64,000 nt of DNA from Flavobacterium cheongpyeongense (GTDB lineage Bacteria > Bacteroidota > Bacteroidia > Flavobacteriales > Flavobacteriaceae): assembly GCF_003202435.1 (NCBI RefSeq), contig NZ_QJHK01000018.1:27226-91225 (forward strand), given 5' to 3'. A program made the position numbers and the translations under genes. A model generated the notes under the pieces. That model searched no databases and was not told the DNA's origin. It saw only the letters and a program-made list of their open reading frames with translations. This document shows positions 27,196 through 35,465 of the stretch, piece by piece. Position 1 is the stretch's first letter, and every line of letters starts with the position of its first letter.

Positions 27196-28083
27196 TTAAT
27201 TCCTTTTGTCCTCTCCCCAAAGCAATTTTTTTCTGAGTGTTTTTAAAAAAGTTTCACCTGGAATTTCAACCATTTTAATTTTAAAATCTGTTTTTTTAAT
27301 AGTTAGAACGGATTCATTTTTAATGGACGCAATTCTTGAGTCCAATGATACTAAATATTGATCCTCCCTTCCGGAAACACGAAGTTTTATTTCGGTATCA
27401 TCAGGTATAACCAATGGTCTTGCGTTTAAATTATGAGGGGCAATAGGGGTAATTACTAAACTTTTTACATCTGGTGTTAGTATTGGCCCGCCACAACTTA
27501 ATGAATATCCCGTGGAACCTGTTGGTGTTGAAAGAATGAGTCCATCAGCCCAATATGAGTTTAAATACTCATTGTTTAAATAGGTTTCAACGGTAATCAT
27601 CGAAGTGGTGTCTTTCCTGCTGACTGTAACCTCATTCATTGCGAAATTTAAGTCATCTTCTATTGCATCACTTTTCGGATCACAGGTAAGACTTAGCAAG
27701 GCTCTTTCAGATACACTGTAGTTTTTATCAATTACGAATTGCAAAAAAACATCAATGCTCTCTTTTGGGACAGTTGCAAGAAAACCTAATCTTCCGGCAT
27801 TGATCCCTAAAATCGGGACACCGGAATTACGAACTAAACTGGCGGCTCTTAAAATGGTTCCATCACCTCCAATACTAAGTAACATTTCAAAACTATTATC
27901 AAGTTTTGTTTTTGCTGAGAAAGTTTTGTATTCTTTTTTTATCAATTGTTTCTCATACAGCATTTTCAAAAAGTTTTCTTCAATGACCATTTCGACATTA
28001 TTGTTGTTAAAAAACACAAAAATATCCTTGATAATGGGTTCGGTACTGTTTTGATAATATTGTCCGTAAATTGCTACTTTCAT
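27196..28083 (-). CDS. nadK: NAD kinase
   Basis: This 295-residue enzyme phosphorylates NAD to NADP. The catalytic GGDGT motif is at residues 72-76, followed by NAGRLGFLA and the ligand-binding segments STPTGSTGYSLS and GGPILTPDV. Length is normal for bacterial NadK. It lies on the same strand as, and downstream of, the CBS-domain gene, with an 84-base spacer containing short A/T-rich heptad-like repeats. Confidence 0.96.
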   Translation of the reverse strand: MKVAIYGQYYQNSTEPIIKDIFVFFNNNNVEMVIEENFLKMLYEKQLIKKEYKTFSAKTKLDNSFEMLLSIGGDGTILRAASLVRNSGVPILGINAGRLGFLATVPKESIDVFLQFVIDKNYSVSERALLSLTCDPKSDAIEDDLNFAMNEVTVSRKDTTSMITVETYLNNEYLNSYWADGLILSTPTGSTGYSLSCGGPILTPDVKSLVITPIAPHNLNARPLVIPDDTEIKLRVSGREDQYLVSLDSRIASIKNESVLTIKKTDFKIKMVEIPGETFLKTLRKKLLWGEDKRN

Positions 28084-28167
28084 TTTTTTGAATTACATAA
28101 TGAGAAAACTAGATAATGTGCTAATGCGAAAATCTATTGACTCATTTTCTGATTGCCGTATTAAGGA

Positions 28168-28827
28168 TTATATATTAAGGTATTTGTCTAAATAGTCAGA
28201 ACGCTCTTTTAAACTGTTAATATAGGTGTCTTCCTGATGTTCTGAAATAATTTCGTAATTGTATCTTCTAAAAGTCTGAATGATTTCATTCATTGGCCCA
28301 ACGCCAATTTTTATTGTAATGTGAACATTTTCTAAATCGGCTTCGGATATAAAGCAACCCAGGATTTTACCATTATTACTTTCTACGATTTGGGTTACCT
28401 GACCCATAGAATAATCTAAAAGTCCTTTTTGTACAATAATAATGCCGCCTTGTTCTTTTAAAAATGGAGTTTCCTGAAAAAATTTCATAATATCTTCCAT
28501 TTCATAATAACCAGTATAAGTATTGTTTTCGTCAAGTACCGGAATTACATTGGTATGATTTTTAGCGAAAATTTCTAAAACATCCAGCCAGATCATTGAT
28601 TTTCTTGCAAAAAAACGTTCTAAAGTATATTTGTAATCAATGGTTTTTTTATCAGTATCAAATGTTTCAACATCATCTGAAGCAATGCTTCCTATGAAAA
28701 TTCCGTTTTCTAAAACAGGGAAATGAGAAAAACTTAAATCGGCAAAAAAGTCCTGAACTGAGGCTATCGTTTCCTGACTGTCGATTGCTCTAAAATCGTT
28801 GGTGATATAGTTGGTGATTTCTGTCAT
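28168..28827 (-). CDS. CBS-domain protein
   Basis: This 219-residue protein has two CBS motifs forming a Bateman module (about 8-60 and 65-125; VQDFFADLSFSHFPVLENG and NHTNVIPVLDENNTYTGYY) and a C-terminal ACT-like domain (about 140-205). Such modules usually bind adenosyl nucleotides and regulate a partner. No partner domain is fused. It sits in the conserved pdxJ-CBS-nadK-porG-uppS neighbourhood. The start at 28827 is preferred over the ATG at 28872 because the extra 15 residues look non-coding. Confidence 0.88.
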   Translation of the reverse strand: MTEITNYITNDFRAIDSQETIASVQDFFADLSFSHFPVLENGIFIGSIASDDVETFDTDKKTIDYKYTLERFFARKSMIWLDVLEIFAKNHTNVIPVLDENNTYTGYYEMEDIMKFFQETPFLKEQGGIIIVQKGLLDYSMGQVTQIVESNNGKILGCFISEADLENVHITIKIGVGPMNEIIQTFRRYNYEIISEHQEDTYINSLKERSDYLDKYLNI

Positions 28828-28893
28828 AAGTCGGTTGAAGATATTGGATGCAAAATAATCAAAAAATAGCAAAAAACGCTACGTTTTACTTTG

Positions 28894-28901
28894 TATTTTT
28901 G
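28894..28901 (+). promoter_or_regulatory. Possible -7 element of pdxJ
   Basis: TATTTTTG fits TAnnTTTG and lies 43 bases before the pdxJ ATG in the divergent spacer. No well-spaced TTG was found, so this is a partial match. Confidence 0.4.
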
Positions 28902-28943
28902 TCCTTACAAATATAATGTTATCAGAATTAATAATCTATTTAT

Positions 28944-29657
28944 ATGACAAAGTTAAGTGTAAATATCAATAAAATTGCTACCCTGAGAAATGCACGTGGA
29001 GGCAATGTACCTGATTTATTAAAAGTTGCCACAGATATTCAGAATTTTGGGGGTCAGGGAATCACAATTCATCCACGTCCGGATGAGCGTCATATCCGTT
29101 ATAAGGATGCCCGCGATTTAAAAGCAATTGTTACTACAGAGTATAATATTGAAGGAAATCCGCAGCATAATTTTATTGATTTGGTTATAGAATGTAAGCC
29201 GGATCAGGTAACATTAGTCCCGGATGCAATTGGTGCTATTACTTCTTCTGCGGGTTGGGATACCATTAAAAATCAGGCTTATTTGACTGAAGTTATTCAG
29301 GAATTTCAACGAAACGGAATCAGGACTTCCATTTTTGTTGATCCGGTTCTGGAAATGATAGAAGGTGCCAAAAAAACAGGCACTGATAGAATCGAATTAT
29401 ATACGGAAGCTTTTGCTCACGAATATGCTTTGGGAAATAAAAACGGAATCGATCCTTATATGAAAGCAGCCGAATTAGCAAACCAATTAGGTTTAGGTAT
29501 CAATGCCGGACATGACTTGAGTCTGGATAACATTCAGTTTTTTAAACAAAATATTCCCGGATTATTAGAAGTTTCTATTGGGCATGCCTTGATTGCAGAA
29601 GCGCTTTATCTTGGTTTGGATAATGTAGTGAATATGTATTTAAATAAACTGAAATAA
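28944..29657 (+). CDS. pdxJ: Pyridoxine 5'-phosphate synthase
   Basis: This 237-residue TIM-barrel enzyme condenses 1-deoxyxylulose 5-phosphate with 3-amino-2-oxopropyl phosphate to form pyridoxine 5'-phosphate in the DXP-dependent vitamin B6 pathway. Signatures include LSVNINKIATLRNARGG at the N-terminus, IHPRPDERHI, and the phosphate-binding end EVSIGHALIAEALYLG. Length and motif order are canonical. It is divergent from the CBS gene and 1 base ahead of the hydrolase gene. Confidence 0.96.
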   Translation: MTKLSVNINKIATLRNARGGNVPDLLKVATDIQNFGGQGITIHPRPDERHIRYKDARDLKAIVTTEYNIEGNPQHNFIDLVIECKPDQVTLVPDAIGAITSSAGWDTIKNQAYLTEVIQEFQRNGIRTSIFVDPVLEMIEGAKKTGTDRIELYTEAFAHEYALGNKNGIDPYMKAAELANQLGLGINAGHDLSLDNIQFFKQNIPGLLEVSIGHALIAEALYLGLDNVVNMYLNKLK

Positions 29658-29658
29658 T

Positions 29659-30423
29659 ATGCTTTATTCAAAAATAGAAGGCAAAGGAAAACCATTCATC
29701 ATCATGCACGGATTTCTTGGAATGTCTGATAACTGGAAAACCCTCGCAGGACAATATGTTGAGACCGGATTTCAGGTTCATATTTTAGACCTGCGAAATC
29801 ACGGACGAAGTTTTCATTCAGATGAATGGAGTTATGAAGCCATGGTGCAGGATGTTTTCGAATATTGTCAGGCAAATCAGTTAAATAAAATCGATATTTT
29901 AGGACATTCTATGGGCGGAAAAGTAGCGATGCTTTTTGCAGCTACTCATTCAGATTTAGTTGATAAATTAATTGTAGCAGATATTGGCTCTAAATTCTAT
30001 AAACCACATCATCAGGATATTTTGGAAGGATTAAATGCGGTTGATTTTTCTGTAAAGCCAAGCCGGAATGATGTCGAAGCAATTGTGGCGCAATATGTGC
30101 CAGATTTTGGAACACGCCAGTTTTTATTAAAAAATCTATATTGGAAAGAACCAGGGCAACTAGCTTTTAGATTCAATCTGGAAGTTTTTAATAATAACCT
30201 GGATGCTATAGGAAAACCTTTGGCAGAAGGTTTAGTTTTTGATAAGCCAACTCTGTTTATAAGAGGAGGGAATTCAGGATATATCCCTGATTCGGATATT
30301 GAAGATATTCAAAAACACTTTCCGGATTTCAAATTAGAAACAATTCCAAATGCCGGACACTGGCTTCATGCTGAAAACCCGAAAATGTTTTTTGAGTTGA
30401 CTAACGCATTTTTGAAATCTTAA
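29659..30423 (+). CDS. Alpha/beta-fold hydrolase (YbfF-like esterase)
   Basis: This 254-residue cytoplasmic hydrolase has the oxyanion motif HGFLGMSDNW, DLRNHGRS, nucleophile elbow GHSMGGK and C-terminal catalytic His in AGHWLHAENP. These place it in the YbfF/esterase group acting on short acyl or acyl-CoA-type esters; the true substrate is unknown. It is transcribed with pdxJ (1-base spacing), a pairing I regard as conserved in Flavobacteriia, but with no known metabolic link. Confidence 0.9.
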   Translation: MLYSKIEGKGKPFIIMHGFLGMSDNWKTLAGQYVETGFQVHILDLRNHGRSFHSDEWSYEAMVQDVFEYCQANQLNKIDILGHSMGGKVAMLFAATHSDLVDKLIVADIGSKFYKPHHQDILEGLNAVDFSVKPSRNDVEAIVAQYVPDFGTRQFLLKNLYWKEPGQLAFRFNLEVFNNNLDAIGKPLAEGLVFDKPTLFIRGGNSGYIPDSDIEDIQKHFPDFKLETIPNAGHWLHAENPKMFFELTNAFLKS

Positions 30424-30474
30424 ATTTGATAAAAATTTTAGTACTTTTATTGAAAAATTAAAAAAGAAAAAACC

Positions 30475-30822
30475 ATGAAATTATTACTTAGACTCCTTGT
30501 TACTGCAGCTTTGGTTTTATTATTGTCTAATATTTTGTCTGGCGTACATGTTGCCAGTTTTGGTACAGCAGTAATTGTAGCAGTAGTTTTAGGGTTATTA
30601 AACCTTTTTATTAAACCCATTTTAGTTGTGTTGACCTTGCCGGTTACTGTTGTTACTTTGGGGTTGTTTTTACTCGTTATCAATGCGCTTATTATTTTGC
30701 TGTGTACCAAAATAGTTGGAGGTTTTACGGTCGATTCGTTTTTGGCGGCATTAATTTTTAGTGTTATTTTATCGCTATTACAGTCTATCACCTATAAAAT
30801 ATTAGGAGATGATAAAAAATAA
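30475..30822 (+). CDS. Phage-holin-family (DUF360/YvlD-like) small membrane protein
   Basis: This 115-residue protein has four hydrophobic helices (about 4-22, 27-47, 56-78, 88-110). The pattern LGLLNLFIKPILVVLTLPVTVVTLG is the hallmark of the YvlD-type 'phage holin family' annotation (seen here as NLFIKPILVVLTLPVTVVT). Despite the family name, there are no phage genes nearby and the protein is probably a housekeeping inner-membrane protein of unknown role. Confidence 0.88.
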   Translation: MKLLLRLLVTAALVLLLSNILSGVHVASFGTAVIVAVVLGLLNLFIKPILVVLTLPVTVVTLGLFLLVINALIILLCTKIVGGFTVDSFLAALIFSVILSLLQSITYKILGDDKK

Positions 30823-30865
30823 AATGAAGAGTTATAAAACGCTTCAAATACAATACATTAAAAAC

Positions 30866-30896
30866 TTGGCTGGGTTGCAAAAATTTTATAATTTTG
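30866..30896 (+). promoter_or_regulatory. Promoter of tig, overlapped by an inverted repeat
   Basis: TTG (30866-30868) and TAATTTTG (30889-30896) are separated by 20 bases. The -7 element lies inside the imperfect inverted repeat TGGGTTGCAAAA / TTTTGCGACCCA (about 30871-30902), which may be an operator or a hairpin at the extreme 5' end of the mRNA. Confidence 0.6.
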
Positions 30897-30930
30897 CGAC
30901 CCAATTTTATTATGTAAATTAAAGAAGAAG

Positions 30931-32256
30931 ATGGATATTAAAAGAGTAGCAATAGACGCTGTGAATGAAACAATTGTAATGAATGTTGTTCACATGGATT
31001 ATAAAGGTCAGGTAGCAAAAAGAATCAACGAAAAATTGCCTTTGGCACAAGTAAAAGGATTTAGAAAAGGACAAGTGCCTAAAGATCTTGTTGAAAAACA
31101 ATACGGAAAAGCTATTAAGCAGGAAGAAATTAAAAAAGTAGTTGATTTGGCTTTAGAGCGTTATATTCAATCTGAAAGATTAAATCTTTTAGGTACTCCA
31201 CTTCCGAAAGTTAATGAGAATTTTGACTGGGATGCTGAAGAATTAACTTTCGAATACGAAATTGGTTTAGTGCCAAATTTCGAAATTGATCTTGAAGCAA
31301 AAAATGATATCGTAAAATATATCGTTACTGCAGATGATAAATTAATCGACGGACAGGTAGAGCGTATCCAAAAACAATTCGGAAAAGCAAATCCTGTTGA
31401 AAAAGTGACTGCAGATTCTGATATCACAGGAACTTTTGTAAATGAAGAAAACGGAATCGAAAACAAAACAACTTTTTCATTGTCAGTTTTCAAAGATAAA
31501 AAAACAGCGGATTCATTTATAGGTAAAGAAGTGGGTGATGTAGTAACGGTAAACACAAAAGGTTTATTTGAAGACGATCACCAATTAATGGATTACTTAA
31601 AAGTTCCTCATGATAATGTACATAATTTAGCAGTTGATGTGGCTTTTACAATTGAGACAATCAATGTTTCTGAACCGGCAGAATTAAATCAGGAATTATT
31701 CGACAAACTTTTTGGTGAAGGGAAAGTTGCTTCTTTAGAAGATTTAAAAGTTAAAATTAAAGAAGATGCTGAGGCGCAATTTGCTCAGCAGGCTGACCAA
31801 AAATTATTAATGGATGTTCAGGATTTCTTAATCGAAAACACAAAATTCGATTTACCAGCTGAGTTCCTTAAAAAATGGTTGCAAACCGTAGGAGAGAAAA
31901 AACTTTCTGCAGAAGAAGCTGAAGTAGAATACGCCAGATCCGAAAAAGGTTTGCGTTTTCAATTGATCGAAGGAAAAGCAATGGCTCAAAGCAACATCCA
32001 GATCACTTTTGAAGATTTGAAAGCTTTCGCATCAAACGCAATCAGACAGCAAATGGCGCAATTTGGACAAACAAATCCAACTGCAGAGGAAGTAGAAGGA
32101 ATTGTTGCAAGAGTTTTATCTAACCAGGAAGAAGTAAAAAGACTTTCTGAGCAGGTTGTTGCAGCTAAATTGTTAGATTTGTTCAAAGAAAAAGCAAATC
32201 CAACCACAAAAGAAGTTACTTACGATGAATTTATTGCTGCGTCTTACGGAGAATAA
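30931..32256 (+). CDS. tig: Trigger factor (ribosome-associated chaperone)
   Basis: This 441-residue protein binds ribosomes near the peptide exit and shelters nascent chains. The ribosome-docking loop GFRKGQVP is present near residues 47-54 in the N-terminal domain (1-110). The central PPIase region (about 150-235) lacks the typical FKBP signature and looks degenerate, and the helical C-terminal chaperone arms run from about 250 to the end. It precedes clpP and clpX, as in many bacteria. Confidence 0.93.
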   Translation: MDIKRVAIDAVNETIVMNVVHMDYKGQVAKRINEKLPLAQVKGFRKGQVPKDLVEKQYGKAIKQEEIKKVVDLALERYIQSERLNLLGTPLPKVNENFDWDAEELTFEYEIGLVPNFEIDLEAKNDIVKYIVTADDKLIDGQVERIQKQFGKANPVEKVTADSDITGTFVNEENGIENKTTFSLSVFKDKKTADSFIGKEVGDVVTVNTKGLFEDDHQLMDYLKVPHDNVHNLAVDVAFTIETINVSEPAELNQELFDKLFGEGKVASLEDLKVKIKEDAEAQFAQQADQKLLMDVQDFLIENTKFDLPAEFLKKWLQTVGEKKLSAEEAEVEYARSEKGLRFQLIEGKAMAQSNIQITFEDLKAFASNAIRQQMAQFGQTNPTAEEVEGIVARVLSNQEEVKRLSEQVVAAKLLDLFKEKANPTTKEVTYDEFIAASYGE

Positions 32257-32571
32257 ATTCAGGCGAAAGTCAAAAGTTGTAAAGTCGAAAGTTGTGAGTT
32301 AGGCATTTATTAGTTTTATTTCAATTTTAAGATTTTATTACAGATACTGAAAGATAAAAAATAGTTATATTTGAGCGTCAAAAAGATAATTTTTGACGCT
32401 CTTTTTTTAAGTTTTAAGCTTATGTTTTAAATTTTTATTTCATAAATTTCAAAACTTATCAGATTATAAAAAGAAGACAAATTGACATCATTTATAAAAA
32501 GGTATGAACTTTGTTTAATTTGTTTAAAGTCACTTTCAGACTTTAGACTTTCAAACTTTTAAACTAAAAAT
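32257..32571. other. Spacer between tig and clpP with terminator and AAAGTC/GACTTT arms
   Basis: No gene fits in this 315-base stretch. From left to right it holds a purine-rich arm of AAAGTC-type units (32264-32299), a strong terminator (32373-32408), an A/T-rich segment, and a complementary GACTTT-type arm (32526-32565) ending just before the clpP ATG. No promoter with both elements well spaced was identified for clpP. Confidence 0.7.
32373..32408 (+). terminator. Rho-independent terminator after tig
   Basis: GAGCGTCAAAAA pairs with TTTTTGACGCTC across a 5-base loop, followed by seven T residues. This is a perfect 12-base stem, so tig and clpP are probably separate transcription units. Confidence 0.9.
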
Positions 32572-33246
32572 ATGAACTACGGTAAAGAATTCAAAAAATT
32601 TGCGACAAAGCACCAGGGAGTAAACGCCATGTACTATGACAAAATAGTAGCAGCAATGAACCCAACAAACATGACTCCATATATTATCGAAGAGCGTCAA
32701 ATGAATATGACTTCGATGGATGTGTTCTCAAGGTTAATGATGGACAGAATTATCTTTTTAGGAACCGGTATCGATGACCAGATTGCCAATATCGTTCAGG
32801 CACAATTACTTTTCTTAGAGAGTGCTGATGCTTCAAAAGATATTCAGATTTATTTAAATTCTCCTGGAGGAAGCGTTTATGCTGGTTTAGGAATTTATGA
32901 TACCATGCAGTACATTAAACCAGATGTAGCTACAATTTGTACAGGTATGGCAGCCTCAATGGGAGCTGTTTTATTATGCGCAGGTGCTGCAGGAAAACGT
33001 TCGGCTTTACCACATTCAAGAGTAATGATTCACCAGCCATCCGGAGGAGCACAAGGGGTTGCAACTGACATGGAAATCAACTTACGCGAAATGTTAAAGC
33101 TGAAAGACGAATTATACAATATCATCTCTCAACATTCAGGACAAACTTTTGAAAGAGTGCACAAAGACAGTGAGCGTGATTACTGGATGAAAGCTGACGA
33201 AGCAAAAGAATACGGAATGATTGATGAAGTATTGAGAAGAGGATAA
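32572..33246 (+). CDS. clpP: ATP-dependent Clp protease proteolytic subunit
   Basis: This 224-residue serine peptidase forms the tetradecameric barrel fed by ClpX. The catalytic triad is visible: Ser129 in GMAASMGAVLL, His154 in HSRVMIHQP, and Asp203 in SERDYWM. The N-terminus has about 25 residues before the conserved core, which may be a propeptide. clpX follows on the same strand after an 86-base spacer containing an imperfect palindrome. Confidence 0.97.
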   Translation: MNYGKEFKKFATKHQGVNAMYYDKIVAAMNPTNMTPYIIEERQMNMTSMDVFSRLMMDRIIFLGTGIDDQIANIVQAQLLFLESADASKDIQIYLNSPGGSVYAGLGIYDTMQYIKPDVATICTGMAASMGAVLLCAGAAGKRSALPHSRVMIHQPSGGAQGVATDMEINLREMLKLKDELYNIISQHSGQTFERVHKDSERDYWMKADEAKEYGMIDEVLRRG

Positions 33247-33253
33247 AAATAGT

Positions 33254-33325
33254 AGTCGAAAGTCAAAAGTCTTAAAGTTGCAAGTTTTGCTGACTTTATG
33301 ACTTTTGACTTTAAGACTTTAGACT
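33254..33325. repeat. Imperfect palindrome of AAAGTC/GACTTT units between clpP and clpX
   Basis: A left arm of purine-rich units (AGTCGAAAGTCAAAAGTC...) is followed by a right arm of complementary units (...GACTTTTGACTTTAAGACT) with 7-8-base periodicity. The right arm ends 7 bases before the clpX ATG. Similar arms flank the tig-clpP spacer. The elements are degenerate and could fold into a long hairpin in the clpP-clpX mRNA. Confidence 0.7.
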
Positions 33326-33332
33326 AAAAGGA

Positions 33333-34565
33333 ATGGCAAAAGTAGTATTAGAATGTTCGTTTTGTGGAAGAAAAAAGCCAGAAACTAATTTATTAATTGC
33401 AGGTATCAATGCACATATCTGTGATAAATGTATTGAACAAGCACATGGAATTGTTTTAGAAGAATTAAAATCCAGCGGAAGTGCTAAACTTGTTGGGGAT
33501 TTAATTTTAAAGAAACCAAAAGAAATCAGGGCTTTTTTAGATCAATATGTTATTGGTCAGGATCAGACAAAAAAAGTAATGTCGGTTGCGGTTTACAATC
33601 ACTACAAGCGTTTAATGCAACAGCAGTTAGACGATGAAGTAGAGATTGAAAAAAGCAATATCATCATGGTTGGTCAAACCGGGACCGGAAAAACATTGGT
33701 GGCGAAAACCATTGCAAAAATGTTGGATGTTCCGTTAGCGATTGTTGATGCAACTGTTTTAACAGAAGCAGGTTATGTTGGTGAAGATGTCGAAAGTATT
33801 TTGACACGTTTACTGCAAGCCGCAGATTATGATGTAACCAAAGCCGAAAGAGGAATTGTGTTTATTGACGAAATTGACAAAATTGCCCGTAAGAGTGATA
33901 ACCCATCTATAACACGTGATGTTTCTGGAGAAGGTGTTCAACAGGCTTTATTGAAATTATTAGAAGGAACAGTTGTAAACGTACCTCCAAAAGGTGGCCG
34001 TAAACATCCGGATCAGAAATTTGTTGAGGTAAACACACAAAACATCTTGTTTATAGCCGGTGGAGCTTTTGACGGCGTAGAACGTATTATTTCTAAGCGT
34101 TTAAACCGTCAGGCAGTGGGATATTCTACTTCTAAAAATGTAGATAATATTGACAAAGACAATCTATTACAATATATTATTCCAAAAGATATTAAAGATT
34201 TTGGCTTGATTCCGGAGATTATTGGTCGTTTGCCTGTTTTGACGCATATGGATCCTCTGGACAGAGAAACATTGCGAGCGATTTTAACGCAGCCTAAAAA
34301 TGCCTTAATCAAACAATATCAAAAGTTATTTTTGATGGATGAAGTGGAATTCAGTATTACTGACGAAGCTCTGGATTTTATTGTTGATAAAGCCTTAGAA
34401 TACAAATTAGGTGCTCGTGGATTACGTTCTTTGTGTGAAGCAATCTTAACAGATGCTATGTACGAATTGCCAAGTTCTGACGATAAAGTTCTGTCTATAG
34501 ATAGAGAGTATGCAGAACATACTTTAAGCAAAAATTTATTGAAGAGAATGGAAATTGCTTCTTAA
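33333..34565 (+). CDS. clpX: ATP-dependent Clp protease ATP-binding subunit ClpX
   Basis: This 410-residue AAA+ unfoldase recognises substrates and threads them into ClpP. The N-terminal zinc-binding domain has Cys8, Cys11, Cys30 and Cys33. Walker A is GQTGTGKT (Lys120), Walker B IVFIDEID (Glu180), the pore loop is in GYVGEDVE, and sensor/arginine-finger regions follow (GLIPEIIGRLPV, then LGARGLRS). The IGF-type ClpP-docking loop appears as LGF-less variation and cannot be placed confidently. A terminator follows. Confidence 0.97.
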   Translation: MAKVVLECSFCGRKKPETNLLIAGINAHICDKCIEQAHGIVLEELKSSGSAKLVGDLILKKPKEIRAFLDQYVIGQDQTKKVMSVAVYNHYKRLMQQQLDDEVEIEKSNIIMVGQTGTGKTLVAKTIAKMLDVPLAIVDATVLTEAGYVGEDVESILTRLLQAADYDVTKAERGIVFIDEIDKIARKSDNPSITRDVSGEGVQQALLKLLEGTVVNVPPKGGRKHPDQKFVEVNTQNILFIAGGAFDGVERIISKRLNRQAVGYSTSKNVDNIDKDNLLQYIIPKDIKDFGLIPEIIGRLPVLTHMDPLDRETLRAILTQPKNALIKQYQKLFLMDEVEFSITDEALDFIVDKALEYKLGARGLRSLCEAILTDAMYELPSSDDKVLSIDREYAEHTLSKNLLKRMEIAS

Positions 34566-34592
34566 TTAGCAATTGACTTTTATAGTTATCAG

Positions 34593-34624
34593 AACCTGTT
34601 CATTTATTTGAGCAGGTTTTTTTT
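34593..34624 (+). terminator. Rho-independent terminator after clpX
   Basis: AACCTGTTCA pairs with TGAGCAGGTT (one G-U pair) around a 6-base loop, followed by a T tract. Confidence 0.85.
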
Positions 34625-34669
34625 ATGTTTTTCTAATTTTTTTAGTTGCCTTTTATTTAAATTGCCAGT

Positions 34670-35320
34670 ATGAAAAAAATGATTTTTATAATTTATACAG
34701 CGCTGTTTTGGTCTTGCAATAAAGAACTTAATAAAGTAAATACTCCTCAAAATGAATCTAAAAGAGAAATAGCTGTAGTAGAAAAACCTCGCATTGAAAC
34801 CGATTATAAAAACTATTATAACGAAGCACAGCAATATTGCAAAAAAAATAATCTTAATCAGACGAAATTTATCCTGATTGATTTGAGCATACATTCCGGT
34901 TTAAAAAGATTTTTTGTTTATGATTTTAAAAAAAATGCTGTCGTAAGATCATACATGGTAAGTCATGGCTGCGGCGATAATCCTTGGGGCTCGACAGCTT
35001 CAAAAGATGATGCGCCAATCAGTAACGAATTTGATTCGCATTGTTCGTCGCTTGGGAAATATGTGATTGAAGATCGCGGTGTGAGTCAATGGGGAATTAA
35101 AGTGAATTATATTTTGCAGGGAAAAGAAAAATCGAACTCAAATGCAGCTAAACGCGCAATAGTCCTGCATTCGTGGGATGCAATTCCGGATAATGAAGTT
35201 TTTCCGGAAGGAACAGCCGAAGGCTGGGGATGTCCTGCGGTTTCTAACGAAAGCATGAAAGAAATTGACAAACTTTTGAAAAAGAACAGAAAAGTCCTAA
35301 TGTGGATTATTAAGACCTGA
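34670..35320 (+). CDS. Murein L,D-transpeptidase-like protein (YkuD_2 family)
   Basis: This 216-residue exported protein has an N-terminal hydrophobic segment ending in a Cys (IIYTALFWSC, a weak lipobox), a charged linker, and a catalytic domain. Conserved elements include SHGCGDNPWG, the SSLGKYVI segment, the HSW histidine, and the late Cys in GWGCPAVSN that would be the nucleophile. The family is related to L,D-transpeptidases that crosslink or anchor peptidoglycan stems. It is flanked by the clpX terminator and a structured intergenic element, so it is probably monocistronic. Confidence 0.85.
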   Translation: MKKMIFIIYTALFWSCNKELNKVNTPQNESKREIAVVEKPRIETDYKNYYNEAQQYCKKNNLNQTKFILIDLSIHSGLKRFFVYDFKKNAVVRSYMVSHGCGDNPWGSTASKDDAPISNEFDSHCSSLGKYVIEDRGVSQWGIKVNYILQGKEKSNSNAAKRAIVLHSWDAIPDNEVFPEGTAEGWGCPAVSNESMKEIDKLLKKNRKVLMWIIKT

Positions 35321-35352
35321 TTGTCTCCTGTTGTGAAAACGAATTTTCTACT

Positions 35353-35455
35353 TAGCCCTGATCGAAGCGTTATCCTCTGGCTGCGGGGTTCGCAGACTGA
35401 GATAAAGCGCAGAGCAGGACAGAAGGCCTGGGAGAGAAATTGATTTTCTGCTCCT
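35353..35455 (+). ncRNA. Structured intergenic element, candidate Flavo-1-like RNA (copy 1)
   Basis: This unusually G+C-rich stretch in an A+T-rich spacer has the layout TAGCCC-tGAT-cGAAGCG, a long hairpin (35371-35404, arms TATCC... and ...GATA, loop GGGGTTCG), then AAGCGcAGAGC. A second hairpin-like segment follows to about 35455. A related element occurs in opposite orientation at 41291-41385. The pattern matches my memory of the Flavo-1 candidate RNA class of Bacteroidota; this is unverified. It may be an intergenic repeat rather than a functional RNA. Confidence 0.5.
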
Positions 35456-35465
35456 GAAAAAAAAA

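Noticed and set aside
30475..30822. Phage holin suggesting a prophage
   Set aside because: Family name only; no other phage genes, integrase or attachment sites nearby, and the gene lies among housekeeping genes.
32366..32373. TATATTTG resembling a -7 promoter element
   Set aside because: It abuts the strong tig terminator hairpin, so a transcript would begin inside the stem; no -33 TTG at suitable distance.
34604..34894. Minus-strand 96-codon ORF overlapping the L,D-transpeptidase start
   Set aside because: Low-complexity hydrophobic product, overlaps the clpX terminator and a real gene on the other strand.
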